Below, piece after piece: positions 35,437-43,581 of a DNA stretch of 64,000 bases (position 1 is the stretch's first letter; each line of letters begins with the position of its first letter). Both the position numbers and the translations under genes were made by a program. Origin of the DNA: Caldifarciminota bacterium (lineage in GTDB: Bacteria > Hydrothermota > Tepidihabitantia > SM23-42); assembly GCA_020349965.1 (NCBI GenBank), contig CP070705.1, positions 1,570,889 through 1,634,888 of the forward strand. The letters are read 5' to 3'. The notes under the pieces are model-generated. The model was not told the DNA's origin and ran no database searches. It saw nothing but the letters and a program-made list of their open reading frames with translations.

Positions 35437-36507
35437 CTACAATTTAAGGATTTCGTCGATGTTCTTGATAACTTCCTTCACTTCATCGAGCGTCAAGTCG
35501 CCCATGTGTGCGATCCTGAAGGTCAGTTCTTTGATTTTTCCATATCCGTTGGAGATGGCAAATCCACGTTTGCCCAGTTCGGTGTTCAGGTCGGCGACAC
35601 TTATCTTCTTCGTGTTATTTATGCAGGTGACCGTGACCGATTCGTATCCAGGTTCAGCATAAAGGTTGAAATTCTTCTTTGCCCAGTTTTGCACATATTG
35701 AGCCATCTCGCAGTGGCGCTTATATCTGTTCGCCATTCCTTCGGCCTTCATCTTGTCTAGTTGTTTGTCCAATGCCCACATCAGACTGATCGCCGGTGTC
35801 GTAGGCGTCTGGCCCTTCTTGTCGAAATAGTCCCTAATGTCGAGAAGATTCAAGTAATGTCCCTTGCCGCTCACTCCTTCTGCTTTCTTAAGCGCTCGGT
35901 CACTGACGAAACCGATTGCGAGTCCGGGCGGCAGTGCGAAACATTTCTGTGATGAACTTACGCAGATGTCGATGCCGAGTTTCTCGACCTCGACCTTGTC
36001 GCCCATTAGTGAACTTACCGTGTCTACGAGCAGCAGAACGTCGGGATATTTCTTCATCAGTTCTGCGATCTGTTCGATCGGAGCCCTGACGCCGGTCGAG
36101 GTTTCATTGTGAACGACGGTGACGGCTTCATACTTCTTCGCTTTGAGTTTCTCTTCGATCATCTCTGGTTTCACGACCTTACCCCAATCGAGAGCGATTG
36201 CATCAGCGTTCTTATCGCACGCTTTGGCTATCTTGAACCAGCGTTCACTGAACGCACCGTACGTACAGCAAAGGACGTCCTTGTTCACACAGTTTCGGAT
36301 CGCTGCTTCCATCAGTGCTGTGCCCGAAGCGGTCAGGACGGTCGCGAAGTTCTTCGTTTCGAGTAATTCCTTCAGTTTGTTTATTATGCCCGTGTACAAT
36401 TCGGTAAAGGACTTCATTCGATGCCCGATCATGGGTTGAGCCTGGGCATCGAGGATTTCTTTCCTCACCTCGGTGGGACCCGGGATAAACAACTTCTTAT
36501 GCATCAT
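35437..36507 (-). CDS. Class V aminotransferase, probable phosphoserine transaminase
   Basis: The 356-residue PLP enzyme has KLFIPGPTEVRKEILDA at the N-terminus, ASGTALMEAAIRN, HNETSTGVRAP, VDTVSSLMGDKV with the ring-stacking aspartate, and SSQKCFALPPGLA with the PLP lysine. It belongs to the serine-pyruvate/alanine-glyoxylate aminotransferase branch. In organisms with this serA-DUF1015 neighbourhood, that branch is thought to replace classical SerC. It would convert phosphohydroxypyruvate and glutamate to phosphoserine. AAGGAGGAAT precedes the start. The upstream 112 bp contains two short stem-loops. Confidence 0.88.
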   Translation of the reverse strand: MMHKKLFIPGPTEVRKEILDAQAQPMIGHRMKSFTELYTGIINKLKELLETKNFATVLTASGTALMEAAIRNCVNKDVLCCTYGAFSERWFKIAKACDKNADAIALDWGKVVKPEMIEEKLKAKKYEAVTVVHNETSTGVRAPIEQIAELMKKYPDVLLLVDTVSSLMGDKVEVEKLGIDICVSSSQKCFALPPGLAIGFVSDRALKKAEGVSGKGHYLNLLDIRDYFDKKGQTPTTPAISLMWALDKQLDKMKAEGMANRYKRHCEMAQYVQNWAKKNFNLYAEPGYESVTVTCINNTKKISVADLNTELGKRGFAISNGYGKIKELTFRIAHMGDLTLDEVKEVIKNIDEILKL

Positions 36508-36619
36508 TCCTCCTTAGATTCTGTTGCCCAAAATTCGATGCAGGTGGATGCACCCGGAGCCACACAGATGCCCAGATATCCATATGCATCTGATCTAATC
36601 AGTATGAATCATATTGGAT
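36508..36619 (-). other. Possible structured leader of the serine cluster
   Basis: This gap before the aminotransferase gene contains a 7-bp inverted repeat CAGATGC (36565-36571) with GCATCTG (36586-36592). A small GGTG-GATG-CACC hairpin lies at 36543-36554. I find no consensus promoter here. It may be a leader or only chance structure; it matches no riboswitch I know. Confidence 0.3.
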
Positions 36620-37019
36620 CTATTCTCGTATGATCCTTACCCATATTTCCCTGGTTCTCGGCCCGTCAAATTCACAAAAAAAAAATACCCTGCCACGAAC
36701 CAAGTCCTACTTTGCCGTTTTCGACAAACAGCGTCCTCGATGACCCCATGAGTGCTGCCTTGATGTGCGCGTCGGCATTCCCCTCGGAATGCGCATAGCC
36801 TCCACGGTGCGGTACGATCTTGCTCAGTGTCTCGCCAATATCTTGCTGCACTGATTCGTCGTAATTCTCGTTTACGGTCACGGCAGCAGTGGTGTGGGGG
36901 CAATAGACGTGAACTACTCCATCGGAGATCTTTGCCTTTGCCACGAGGCTCTGAATTTCGGCCGTAATATCGACCATTTGAATGCGCTTCTCAGTACGGA
37001 CGTTTATTCTTTCTGTCAT
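36620..37019 (-). pseudogene. yjbQ: YjbQ/UPF0047 family gene with a one-base homopolymer frameshift
   Basis: The frame from ATG 37019 encodes a normal YjbQ protein: DITAEIQSLV, HVYCPHTTAAVTVNEN, and HSEGNADAHIKAAL with its metal ligands. It stops at 36672 after WQGIFFL. Just there the minus strand has ten T residues (36685-36676). With nine, the frame continues as CEFDGPRTREIWVRIIRE to a TAG at 36620, exactly the family's usual C-terminus. So either one base is a sequencing error, or the gene carries a real indel, or slippage restores the frame. YjbQ proteins are linked to thiamine-phosphate synthase-like activity. The start is leaderless, 6 nt past TATAAT. Confidence 0.85.
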
Positions 37020-37025
37020 CGGAGA

Positions 37026-37053
37026 ATTATACCGAACAGAGGTCGTTTGTCAA
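37026..37053 (-). promoter_or_regulatory. Sigma-70 promoter, leaderless, for yjbQ
   Basis: Minus-strand TTGACA (37053-37048), 16 bp, TATAAT (37031-37026), then 6 nt to the ATG at 37019. No ribosome-binding site. Confidence 0.88.
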
Positions 37054-37070
37054 CACGATACACGATGTGT

Positions 37071-37096
37071 GATACTGGATTATCGTCACTGGATAC
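37071..37096. repeat. Dispersed GATACTGGAT-type intergenic repeat, copy 2
   Basis: GATACTGGATTATCG followed by TCACTGGATACTCGAT, the same degenerate words as at 11629 and 62044. It lies just upstream of the yjbQ promoter. Confidence 0.65.
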
Positions 37097-37319
37097 TCGA
37101 TGAGGACGAGCATATCAGAATGCAGATCAACATTGGGCCGTAAGTCAGAACACGAGCACCGGATATGGCAGGTAGATTGCCCGTGTCGTGTTGCTGGTAC
37201 TCTGTTAGTCTGATCTTCTTACGTCAGTAAGCACATCAGGGGATCAGACGATAAGTGGGTAGCATGTCAGATAAACAGCACACCAGAGACGAGAGGTCGG
37301 TTGCCCGCGTCGTCCGTTC

Positions 37320-37347
37320 TTGACAATATCCTGTCCGTGGTTATCAT
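37320..37347 (+). promoter_or_regulatory. Sigma-70 promoter, leaderless, for GGDEF gene
   Basis: TTGACA (37320-37325), 16 bp, TATCAT (37342-37347). ATG 37355 is 7 nt further, with a TTG codon just before it. Confidence 0.78.
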
Positions 37348-37354
37348 TAAGTTG

Positions 37355-38332
37355 ATGAAGCGCAATCAGGACACACCGCTGCTACATTCTCTGAGCATAA
37401 TCCGACGTGTCTCAATGAGGAAGCATACGCTACAGCAATTGAGGAGAGAGGTCGAAAAGGTCCTGCGAAAAATGTACCGCAGTACGAAGGTATCAGTTAT
37501 CCTAGGTGAATTAGACCTTGTTCGCCGGAAGAAGGCGTCATTTGAGAATGATCTGGCGTTATTGATCGCCAAGAGCAGGAAGGCGATCATCGTCAACAAA
37601 GGAATTGATGTCTTCTGCAGGCGCCGCCGGATCACGCCGCCGCAAGCATCAATTCGCGGCATCATGGGGGTACCGTGCCTTTACCGCGGCGAGTCGTGTG
37701 GCGCCATCATCCTGTTGAGCAAGGGAAGAGATGATTCATTCACCAATGCAGATGCATCCGTTGTCGCTCTGCTTGCCGAGCGGCTCACGTCGGAGGCCTT
37801 CTGCGAACAAGCCATTGCACAGGTGCACAAACTCGTGGAGGAAAACAAGCGCCTGTGTCTTACCGATACATTGACGAATATACCTAACCGCCATTTCTTT
37901 GATTTGATCCTGGAACTTGAAGTGAAGAAAGCCAAAGGGTATACGCGACAACTCAGTCTTGCTTTGATCACACCAGATTGGGGTCGCACGCGTCGCATGC
38001 CTGGCAGCAGCGCTCAATTGATCCACCTTGCCAAGACCATAAAGAGAAATATCCGCGACACAGATTTCATTGCGCGGTTCGGGCAGGATGAGTTCATGGT
38101 CATACTTCCAGAAGCCTTGAATGAATCAGCGGTCAACGCAGCTGAGCGGGTAAGAAAGGCCATTGAGCGCACTCCATTCGTCTACCGAGGCAAGAAGAAG
38201 AAAGTGACTATTTCAGTAGGTGTCGTTACCTATCCGAGCAGTGCCGAGAATCTTGAAGGGCTGCTCGAGCAGTCGGCCAAAGCGCTCAACCGGGCGATAC
38301 AACTCGGCCGCAATCAAGTAGTTTCACTATAA
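37355..38332 (+). CDS. GAF-like/GGDEF protein with altered GQDEF signature
   Basis: The 325-residue soluble protein has an N-terminal helical part, a GAF-like segment (about 60-165; LYRGESCGAIILLSKG) and a C-terminal GGDEF domain. The signature reads RFGQDEFMVILPEA, so the second glycine is Gln244. Aspartate, glutamate and phenylalanine stay, and an RxxD inhibitory site (RDTD) lies five residues before. A large side chain there could block GTP, making this a c-di-GMP-binding receptor rather than a cyclase; activity cannot be excluded. ATG 37355 is chosen from the promoter position. The upstream extension from TTG 37301 would start before the promoter. Confidence 0.85.
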   Translation: MKRNQDTPLLHSLSIIRRVSMRKHTLQQLRREVEKVLRKMYRSTKVSVILGELDLVRRKKASFENDLALLIAKSRKAIIVNKGIDVFCRRRRITPPQASIRGIMGVPCLYRGESCGAIILLSKGRDDSFTNADASVVALLAERLTSEAFCEQAIAQVHKLVEENKRLCLTDTLTNIPNRHFFDLILELEVKKAKGYTRQLSLALITPDWGRTRRMPGSSAQLIHLAKTIKRNIRDTDFIARFGQDEFMVILPEALNESAVNAAERVRKAIERTPFVYRGKKKKVTISVGVVTYPSSAENLEGLLEQSAKALNRAIQLGRNQVVSL

Positions 38333-38373
38333 CATTTTCTGCGGGGAAAAGCATTAAAGCAAAGGAGGAAAAC

Positions 38374-38931
38374 ATGAGAAAGTGGTTGGGTCTGTTAGGT
38401 CTTTGTGTTCTGTTGGCCGTTTTCTGCGGAGCGCCTGAAGAAGGTCCAGGTGTCAAAACCGAAAAGCCGTCTGAAAAGACAGGCGCCGAGATGTACTATG
38501 CTACGCTTGGTGAGTCAGAACTCCAGAGATTCATCAAGGCGGTGCCGGTATTCAAGGCTGCAGTTGAGAAAATTGAATCCGAATTCGAATCTACAGAAGG
38601 CCCCCAGGAATTTGCGTCCATGCTCGGGCAGTATTCGGTTTTAAACAAGCGTGTTCCTGAACTCGAGGCCAATCTCAAGGCAGCAGGCATGGTATGGGAG
38701 GAATTCTGGCCGGCAATGGGCAAGACATACATGGCGATCGGAGCCGTTGTAATGGATTCTATGATCACATCGATGAAAACCCAGATGCAAGGAGCTCAGC
38801 CGGAGATGGTCGAGCAAGTAATGAAGGGAATGGAAGAAGCGAGCGAGATCTACGAGGAGGTTCCCCAGGTCAACCGGGATTTGGTCAGAAAATACTGGGC
38901 GGAACTGGCTTCGGTGCTCGAATTTCAATGA
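38374..38931 (+). CDS. Small exported protein, possibly a lipoprotein
   Basis: The 185-residue product has a signal-like N-terminus MRKWLGLLGLCVLLAVFCG and then a charged helical body rich in Glu, Gln and Met. The cysteine after LLAVF could be a lipidation site, but phenylalanine at -1 is a poor lipobox residue. The alternative is cleavage near CGA. No family is recognised. AAAGGAGG precedes the ATG. It begins 41 nt after the GGDEF gene and is probably in its transcript. It ends at a convergent boundary with ftsK. Confidence 0.75.
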   Translation: MRKWLGLLGLCVLLAVFCGAPEEGPGVKTEKPSEKTGAEMYYATLGESELQRFIKAVPVFKAAVEKIESEFESTEGPQEFASMLGQYSVLNKRVPELEANLKAAGMVWEEFWPAMGKTYMAIGAVVMDSMITSMKTQMQGAQPEMVEQVMKGMEEASEIYEEVPQVNRDLVRKYWAELASVLEFQ

Positions 38932-38938
38932 CGTACAG

Positions 38939-38958
38939 GCAGACTTCCTTCAGTCTGC
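38939..38958. terminator. Possible bidirectional terminator hairpin
   Basis: GCAGACT, loop TCCTTC, AGTCTGC form a perfect 7-bp stem between convergent genes. A T run is lacking, so strength is doubtful. Confidence 0.45.
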
Positions 38959-38975
38959 AATACTTGAGCTATTGA

Positions 38976-41264
38976 TCAGGGGTTTGAGTATTTCTTGACG
39001 ATCGCGTCCAGTTCGTCGTCTCTTTCGATCAGAACCTTTCGCGATTTACTGCCCTGGAAGGGTTCGACTATACCGGCCGCTTCGAGCTGATCGACGATCC
39101 GCCCGGCGCGCGCGTATCCGAGGTTCAAACGCCTCTGTAACAGCGATACTGACGCGACCTGGTGTCTGAAAACGAGGCGCGCTGCCTCCTCGAATAGCGG
39201 GTCAACGGTCATGTCCGTTTCCTGCTCTTCGACTACTTCCTCAACTTCTGTTTCAGGTAGCTTCGGGTAGTATCCTGAATCGATGATTTCATCGATCTTC
39301 TCGACTGTGATAATGTTGGAGAGGGCCCGGCGCTTTTCGTCGAATGCTACATCCTTTGTATCAGTGAATATCGTCCACAATTCTTCATCGATAATAGAGG
39401 TAATGATCTCATCGATGTCGCCTTCGACATCTTTCAATTTCTCCCTCAGGTATATCCTGGCGATGAGTTGACTTATACCGCTGACCTCATCGGCGGCAAT
39501 ATACGCACCGTGTAACCTTACCGGCGTTCCTTTACCCGGCGGTAGAAACAGCATGTCACCGCGTCCGAGGAGTGATTCCGCGCCATTCATATCGAGAATC
39601 GTTCGCGAATCGGTTTTCGATGCTACCTGAAAAGCGATGCGGCACGGGAAGTTAGCCTTGATCAATCCGGTGATAACGTCAACAGAAGGGCGCTGCGTCG
39701 CCAGGACGAGGTGTATGCCGACGGCTCGCGACATCTGGGCCAGCCGTGTGATGTTCTCTTCGATTTCGCTTGGCGCGGTCAGCATGAGATCGGCGAGTTC
39801 ATCGACGACAACGACGAGATATGGCTTGTTCTTGCCTCCTTTTTTCCGCATTTTTTCGTTATAACCATCGATATCGCGTACTCCTTCACGGGCAAAGTGG
39901 CGGTAGCGCATTTCCATTATCGCGACCAGCTTTTCGAGTTCTCCGACCGCCTCTTTCGGTTCGGTGATCGCGCGGCGCATGAGGTGGGGTATAGGATTGT
40001 ACATCGGTAGTTCGAGTCTCTTTGGGTCGATCATGAGAAAACGCACATCCTCTGGCGTGGAATGGTATAGTATCGAGGCAATGAGCGAGTTTATACAGAC
40101 GCTCTTGCCCGAGCCGGTCGTGCCGGCAATCAACATGTGAGGCATTACCGCAATGTCCTCGCATATCGGCATTCCGGTGATATCTTCACCGAGGACGATG
40201 GCCAGCGGTGAAGGATGGTTTTCGAAGCCTTCGGCAATGAGACCGTTCTTCAAATAAACGAGACTGCGCTCGCGGTTCGGAACCTCGATACCGACCGCTG
40301 ACTTTCCCGGGATCGGTGCTACCACTCTGATGCGAGTTGCCTTAAGCGCGAGGGCAAGATCATTGTCGAGGTTCGCGATGCGGTTGACCTTGATACCGGG
40401 GTCGGGCTGAAATTCGAACCTTGAAATGACGGGTCCGGATTCCACGGCAACGACTTTACCAGTAACGTCGAATTCGGCGAGGCGTTTCGAAAGGATCTCG
40501 GATTCTCTTTTCAATTGGTCGGCGTCGATCCCGTATTTTTGTGTCGGAACCTGGAGAATATTCAAGAATTCCTGTTTGAAATCGATATCTGAAGGTGGCT
40601 TCCGTTCGATCTTTGCCCCAACCGGTGCTGGTGCCGCCGCAGCTTCCTGCTCTGTTTTCTTCTTCTTTTGAGGTTTTGGAGGTTTCTTCGATTTTTCCAC
40701 CTCCTCTGGTCTTCTTATCCTGGGGAATACCTTTTCCCTGACTATCATAAGAATGACGACAACGATACTGAAACCGAGGATTATGTAGGTCCCGACGTGG
40801 CCGAAGAAGTCGACGAGAAAATCACTGATGAGATAACCTAGAACACCGCCGCTGCGCATCCCGGCGATCGGTATCGTCAAGAAGAGAGAGAGGAGTGTAT
40901 CTGCTATCACGCCGATCGGTATGAAATAAAGGAGGTGGCTGCGAATTCTCTTCTCTGTGTCGGAAGCCATGATATAACCCGCGTGTCCGAGGAGCGAGGG
41001 AATGATGAAGATGTAAAGACCAACGAGCCAGAAAAGACCGTATGACGAGTAGTGGCCAAAGAGGCCGCACCAGTTCTTGTACCTTTCTTGAGGATAGATC
41101 AGGAATGAAACCTGGGCAAGCAAGAAGAGGATTGACAGCAGCAACAAGATGATGCCGGAGAGTTTCTTCTTCTTTCTCGTGTCCAATTCGCGGGCGATGA
41201 AGACCAGTATGCCTATCGCAGCAATGAGTAGGATCAATGAGATTATCGTGCCAAAACCGCCCAC
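38976..41264 (-). CDS. ftsK: FtsK/SpoIIIE DNA translocase
   Basis: The 762-residue protein moves chromosomal DNA through the closing septum. It has four N-terminal membrane helices (to about residue 185) and a short basic, alanine-rich linker. The RecA-like motor has GTTGSGKSVCIN (Walker A), VVVVDELADLM (Walker B) and ATQRPSVDVITGLIKANFPCRIAF. The C-terminal winged helix gamma domain (SVSLLQRRLNLGYARAGRIVDQLEAAGIVEP) would read KOPS-like sites. The linker is far shorter than in E. coli. The GTG start is set by the promoter, whose -10 box ends 5 nt before it; no ribosome-binding site exists. Confidence 0.95.
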   Translation of the reverse strand: MGGFGTIISLILLIAAIGILVFIARELDTRKKKKLSGIILLLLSILFLLAQVSFLIYPQERYKNWCGLFGHYSSYGLFWLVGLYIFIIPSLLGHAGYIMASDTEKRIRSHLLYFIPIGVIADTLLSLFLTIPIAGMRSGGVLGYLISDFLVDFFGHVGTYIILGFSIVVVILMIVREKVFPRIRRPEEVEKSKKPPKPQKKKKTEQEAAAAPAPVGAKIERKPPSDIDFKQEFLNILQVPTQKYGIDADQLKRESEILSKRLAEFDVTGKVVAVESGPVISRFEFQPDPGIKVNRIANLDNDLALALKATRIRVVAPIPGKSAVGIEVPNRERSLVYLKNGLIAEGFENHPSPLAIVLGEDITGMPICEDIAVMPHMLIAGTTGSGKSVCINSLIASILYHSTPEDVRFLMIDPKRLELPMYNPIPHLMRRAITEPKEAVGELEKLVAIMEMRYRHFAREGVRDIDGYNEKMRKKGGKNKPYLVVVVDELADLMLTAPSEIEENITRLAQMSRAVGIHLVLATQRPSVDVITGLIKANFPCRIAFQVASKTDSRTILDMNGAESLLGRGDMLFLPPGKGTPVRLHGAYIAADEVSGISQLIARIYLREKLKDVEGDIDEIITSIIDEELWTIFTDTKDVAFDEKRRALSNIITVEKIDEIIDSGYYPKLPETEVEEVVEEQETDMTVDPLFEEAARLVFRHQVASVSLLQRRLNLGYARAGRIVDQLEAAGIVEPFQGSKSRKVLIERDDELDAIVKKYSNP

Positions 41265-41269
41265 ACCGA

Positions 41270-41297
41270 ATTCTATTTATAAATTATGCCTTGTCAA
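41270..41297 (-). promoter_or_regulatory. Sigma-70 promoter, leaderless, for ftsK
   Basis: Minus-strand TTGACA (41297-41292), 16 bp, TAGAAT (41275-41270), then 5 nt to GTG 41264. It is back-to-back with the DUF362 promoter. Confidence 0.83.
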
Positions 41298-41327
41298 TGA
41301 TTGGGCATCCAATAGTCAATTAGAATC

Positions 41328-41355
41328 TTGATTTATTACGGAAAGTGTATATTAT
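41328..41355 (+). promoter_or_regulatory. Sigma-70 promoter, leaderless, for DUF362-ferredoxin gene
   Basis: TTGATT (41328-41333), 16 bp, TATTAT (41350-41355), then 5 nt to ATG 41361. No ribosome-binding site. Confidence 0.7.
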
Positions 41356-41360
41356 TTTGC

Positions 41361-42371
41361 ATGGCACGGGTGTTTATGTACGATGTCAGTAGCAAACACG
41401 AAGAGAACGTGCTCTCTGGCTTCGACCGGCTTGTCGATGTCGCAAGAGGGTCGGATATCGTTAAGAAGAAGTCGCCTACCGCCGTAAAACTGCATGTCGG
41501 TGAAGTAAACAACATCAATTATGTCAATCCGGGATTCGTAAACAGGCTAGTCGGTTTGATAGGTAAGGCCGGCGGCAAGGCATTCCTGACGGACACAACG
41601 ACGCTCTATGCTGGCCGTCGGTACCGTGCCGATTTGCACATCGCCCTTGCCCGTGAGCATGGTTTTGATTTTGCACCAATGATCATCGCCGATGGCCTCT
41701 TTGGCGACGATTACGTCGAGATCGATGGCAGAAAGATCGCGAGTCTCTTTGGACACATCGATACCATGTTTTGTGTTTCGCACTTCAAAGGCCACCTCAC
41801 TTGTGGTTTCGGCGGTGCTTTGAAGAATCTCGGCATGGGGTGCAGTGCAAAAGGCGGCAAGTTGGAGATGCACTCCGGGTCGAAGCCATACGTCGACGCG
41901 GATAGATGCACTCAATGCCTGACGTGCTTTGACTACTGCATACACGAGGCGATCATCCGGACGGAAAGCGTGGTAGAGATAGACAGGAATGTTTGCACCG
42001 GCTGTGCAGGATGTATGTCCGTGTGTCCTGATCGGGCGATAAAATTCTCCTGGGATGCCGTGTCCTCAGATATTCAGAAGGGTATCGCTGGATATGCGGC
42101 CAGCACCATAAAGGAGAAGAGGGTCTTCTATCTGAATTTTCTGATGAACATTTCTCCAGATTGCGATTGCTTCCATACAAATCGACCGATGATCGCCCCT
42201 GACGTGGGTATATTGGCATCCTTCGATCCGGTCAGCATAGATCAAGCATGCTACGATCTCGTCAAGAAGCCGATCGACCGTCTCCACCCTGAACTTGATC
42301 CTACGGAACAGCTTGTCCATGCCGAACGATTGGGTGCCGGAGAGAGGAAATATGACCTCGAAAGTATTTGA
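41361..42371 (+). CDS. DUF362 domain protein with two 4Fe-4S clusters
   Basis: The 336-residue protein has the DUF362 region (KLHVGEVNNINYVNPGF; FLTDTTTLYAGRRYRA; HFKGHLTCGFGGALKNLGMG). A bacterial-ferredoxin insert at about 185-235 has two CxxCxxCxxxC motifs: CTQCLTCFDYC and CTGCAGCMSVC. A family-typical C-terminal segment follows (CDCFHTNRPMIAPDVGILAS; DPVSIDQACYDL). Such proteins are redox enzymes of unknown substrate. The start is ATG 41361, 5 nt after the -10 box. The gene overlaps the following HD-GYP gene by 20 nt, tying a redox protein to c-di-GMP turnover. Confidence 0.9.
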   Translation: MARVFMYDVSSKHEENVLSGFDRLVDVARGSDIVKKKSPTAVKLHVGEVNNINYVNPGFVNRLVGLIGKAGGKAFLTDTTTLYAGRRYRADLHIALAREHGFDFAPMIIADGLFGDDYVEIDGRKIASLFGHIDTMFCVSHFKGHLTCGFGGALKNLGMGCSAKGGKLEMHSGSKPYVDADRCTQCLTCFDYCIHEAIIRTESVVEIDRNVCTGCAGCMSVCPDRAIKFSWDAVSSDIQKGIAGYAASTIKEKRVFYLNFLMNISPDCDCFHTNRPMIAPDVGILASFDPVSIDQACYDLVKKPIDRLHPELDPTEQLVHAERLGAGERKYDLESI

Positions 42372-43455
42372 TCTGCGGCGCAAAATAAAACGACTCGAGA
42401 CACTCATCGATACTTCGATGGTCTTCTCGGGAATCCTCGATATAGACGAGTTGCTCGATACGGTCATGCAGAAGGCAGAAGAAGTCATGGAGGCCGAAGC
42501 ATCGTCGGTCTTTCGTATCGACGAGAAACGCAAGGATCTTTACTTCATTACTGCTCGTGGTGAAAAAGGAAAAGAGGCGAAGGAGATCCGGGTACCGATG
42601 GGAAAGGGGATCGTCGGTTGGGTCGCGGAACACGGCAAACCGCTGCTCGTTCCCGATGTTCGAAAGGACAGGAGGTGGTTCCGTGGTGTTGACGAGAAGA
42701 CCAAATGGGTAACTCGTTCGATTCTCGCCGTTCCGTTGATCGTAAAGGGCAAGGTCATTGGTGTTGCCGAAGTGCTCAACAAGAAAGGCGATAGGAAATT
42801 TGACAAGGGAGATCTTGAACTCTTCGCTGCTCTCGGCAATCAGATTGCAATTGCTGTTGAGAATGCATCACTCTATAGTGATCTTGACAAACTGTTTCTT
42901 TCCTCGATCAGGGCGATCGTCGAGGCCGTCGATGCAAAAGATCCCTATACGCGCGGTCATTCGGGTAGGGTCGTCGAGTATGCACTGCAGATCGGACATG
43001 CGCTGACGGGCAACAAGGATAGACTCAAAGAGATAGAAATATCTGCGATCTTGCATGATGTCGGCAAGATCGGGATACCCGATAAGATTCTTGGTAAGCC
43101 GGGACGTTTGACACGGCGCGAACAGAAGTACATGGAGCGCCATCCAGAGTTCAGCGCCGCTATCGTCGAACCGATCGAATTGCTAAAGAAACTGAGGAAG
43201 AACATCCTGCACCATCACGAGCGGATCGACGGTACAGGGTATCCAAACGGGTTATTAGGTAATAGGATACCTCTTGTCGCTCGGATAATATGCATTGCTG
43301 ATGCATTTGACGCAATGACAACGGATCGGCCTTACCGCAAGAGGAAGAGTATGCGGACCGCACTACGGGAACTGAAGCGGCACAGCGGCTCTCAATTTGA
43401 TGAAAGGCTGGTCGACATTTTCGTAACTGAATTCGCCAACAACGACTTCCGATAA
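42352..43455 (+). CDS. GAF plus HD-GYP cyclic-di-GMP phosphodiesterase
   Basis: The 367-residue protein has an N-terminal coiled stretch, a GAF domain (about 20-165; FRIDEKRKDLYFITARGEKG; GKGIVGWVAEHGKPLLVPDV) and an HD-GYP domain (about 175-360). The metal motif is AILHDVGKIGIPD and the signature is HHERIDGTGYP, both intact, followed by ADAFDAMTTDRPYRK. It should hydrolyse c-di-GMP and thus oppose the three GGDEF proteins of the window. GGAGAGAGGA precedes ATG 42352, inside the end of the DUF362 gene, so translation is coupled. Confidence 0.93.
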   Translation: MTSKVFDLRRKIKRLETLIDTSMVFSGILDIDELLDTVMQKAEEVMEAEASSVFRIDEKRKDLYFITARGEKGKEAKEIRVPMGKGIVGWVAEHGKPLLVPDVRKDRRWFRGVDEKTKWVTRSILAVPLIVKGKVIGVAEVLNKKGDRKFDKGDLELFAALGNQIAIAVENASLYSDLDKLFLSSIRAIVEAVDAKDPYTRGHSGRVVEYALQIGHALTGNKDRLKEIEISAILHDVGKIGIPDKILGKPGRLTRREQKYMERHPEFSAAIVEPIELLKKLRKNILHHHERIDGTGYPNGLLGNRIPLVARIICIADAFDAMTTDRPYRKRKSMRTALRELKRHSGSQFDERLVDIFVTEFANNDFR

Positions 43456-43511
43456 TCGCGCATTTCGCAAATTCCGAAAACTCCCATAAATCGTTCATCG
43501 TATTCGTGAAG

Positions 43512-43554
43512 ACGTAACCGTAGCCTCTGTAGACGAAACGGGCATCGTTACCGT
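43512..43554. repeat. 43-bp dispersed repeat, copy 2
   Basis: The two identical blocks of the 12755-12797 element recur here: ACGTAACCGT, ten different bases, and the 23-bp GACGAAACGG block. It lies between the convergent HD-GYP and uvsE genes. Confidence 0.8.
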
Positions 43555-43581
43555 TTACCGCCGGACGGTGCCTTAGCATCT

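Larger units (their letters stand above)
37020..37354. other. 335-bp divergent intergenic region
   Basis: It holds the yjbQ promoter at the left, the GGDEF-gene promoter at the right and a GATACTGGAT-type repeat (37071-37096). It also holds a nested inverted repeat: GTCTGATC (37208-37215) pairs with GATCAGAC (37242-37249) and encloses CTTAC-GTCA-GTAAG (37218-37231). A TTGCCCG-GTCGT word occurs twice, near 37177 and 37301. I see no gene in it. Confidence 0.6.
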
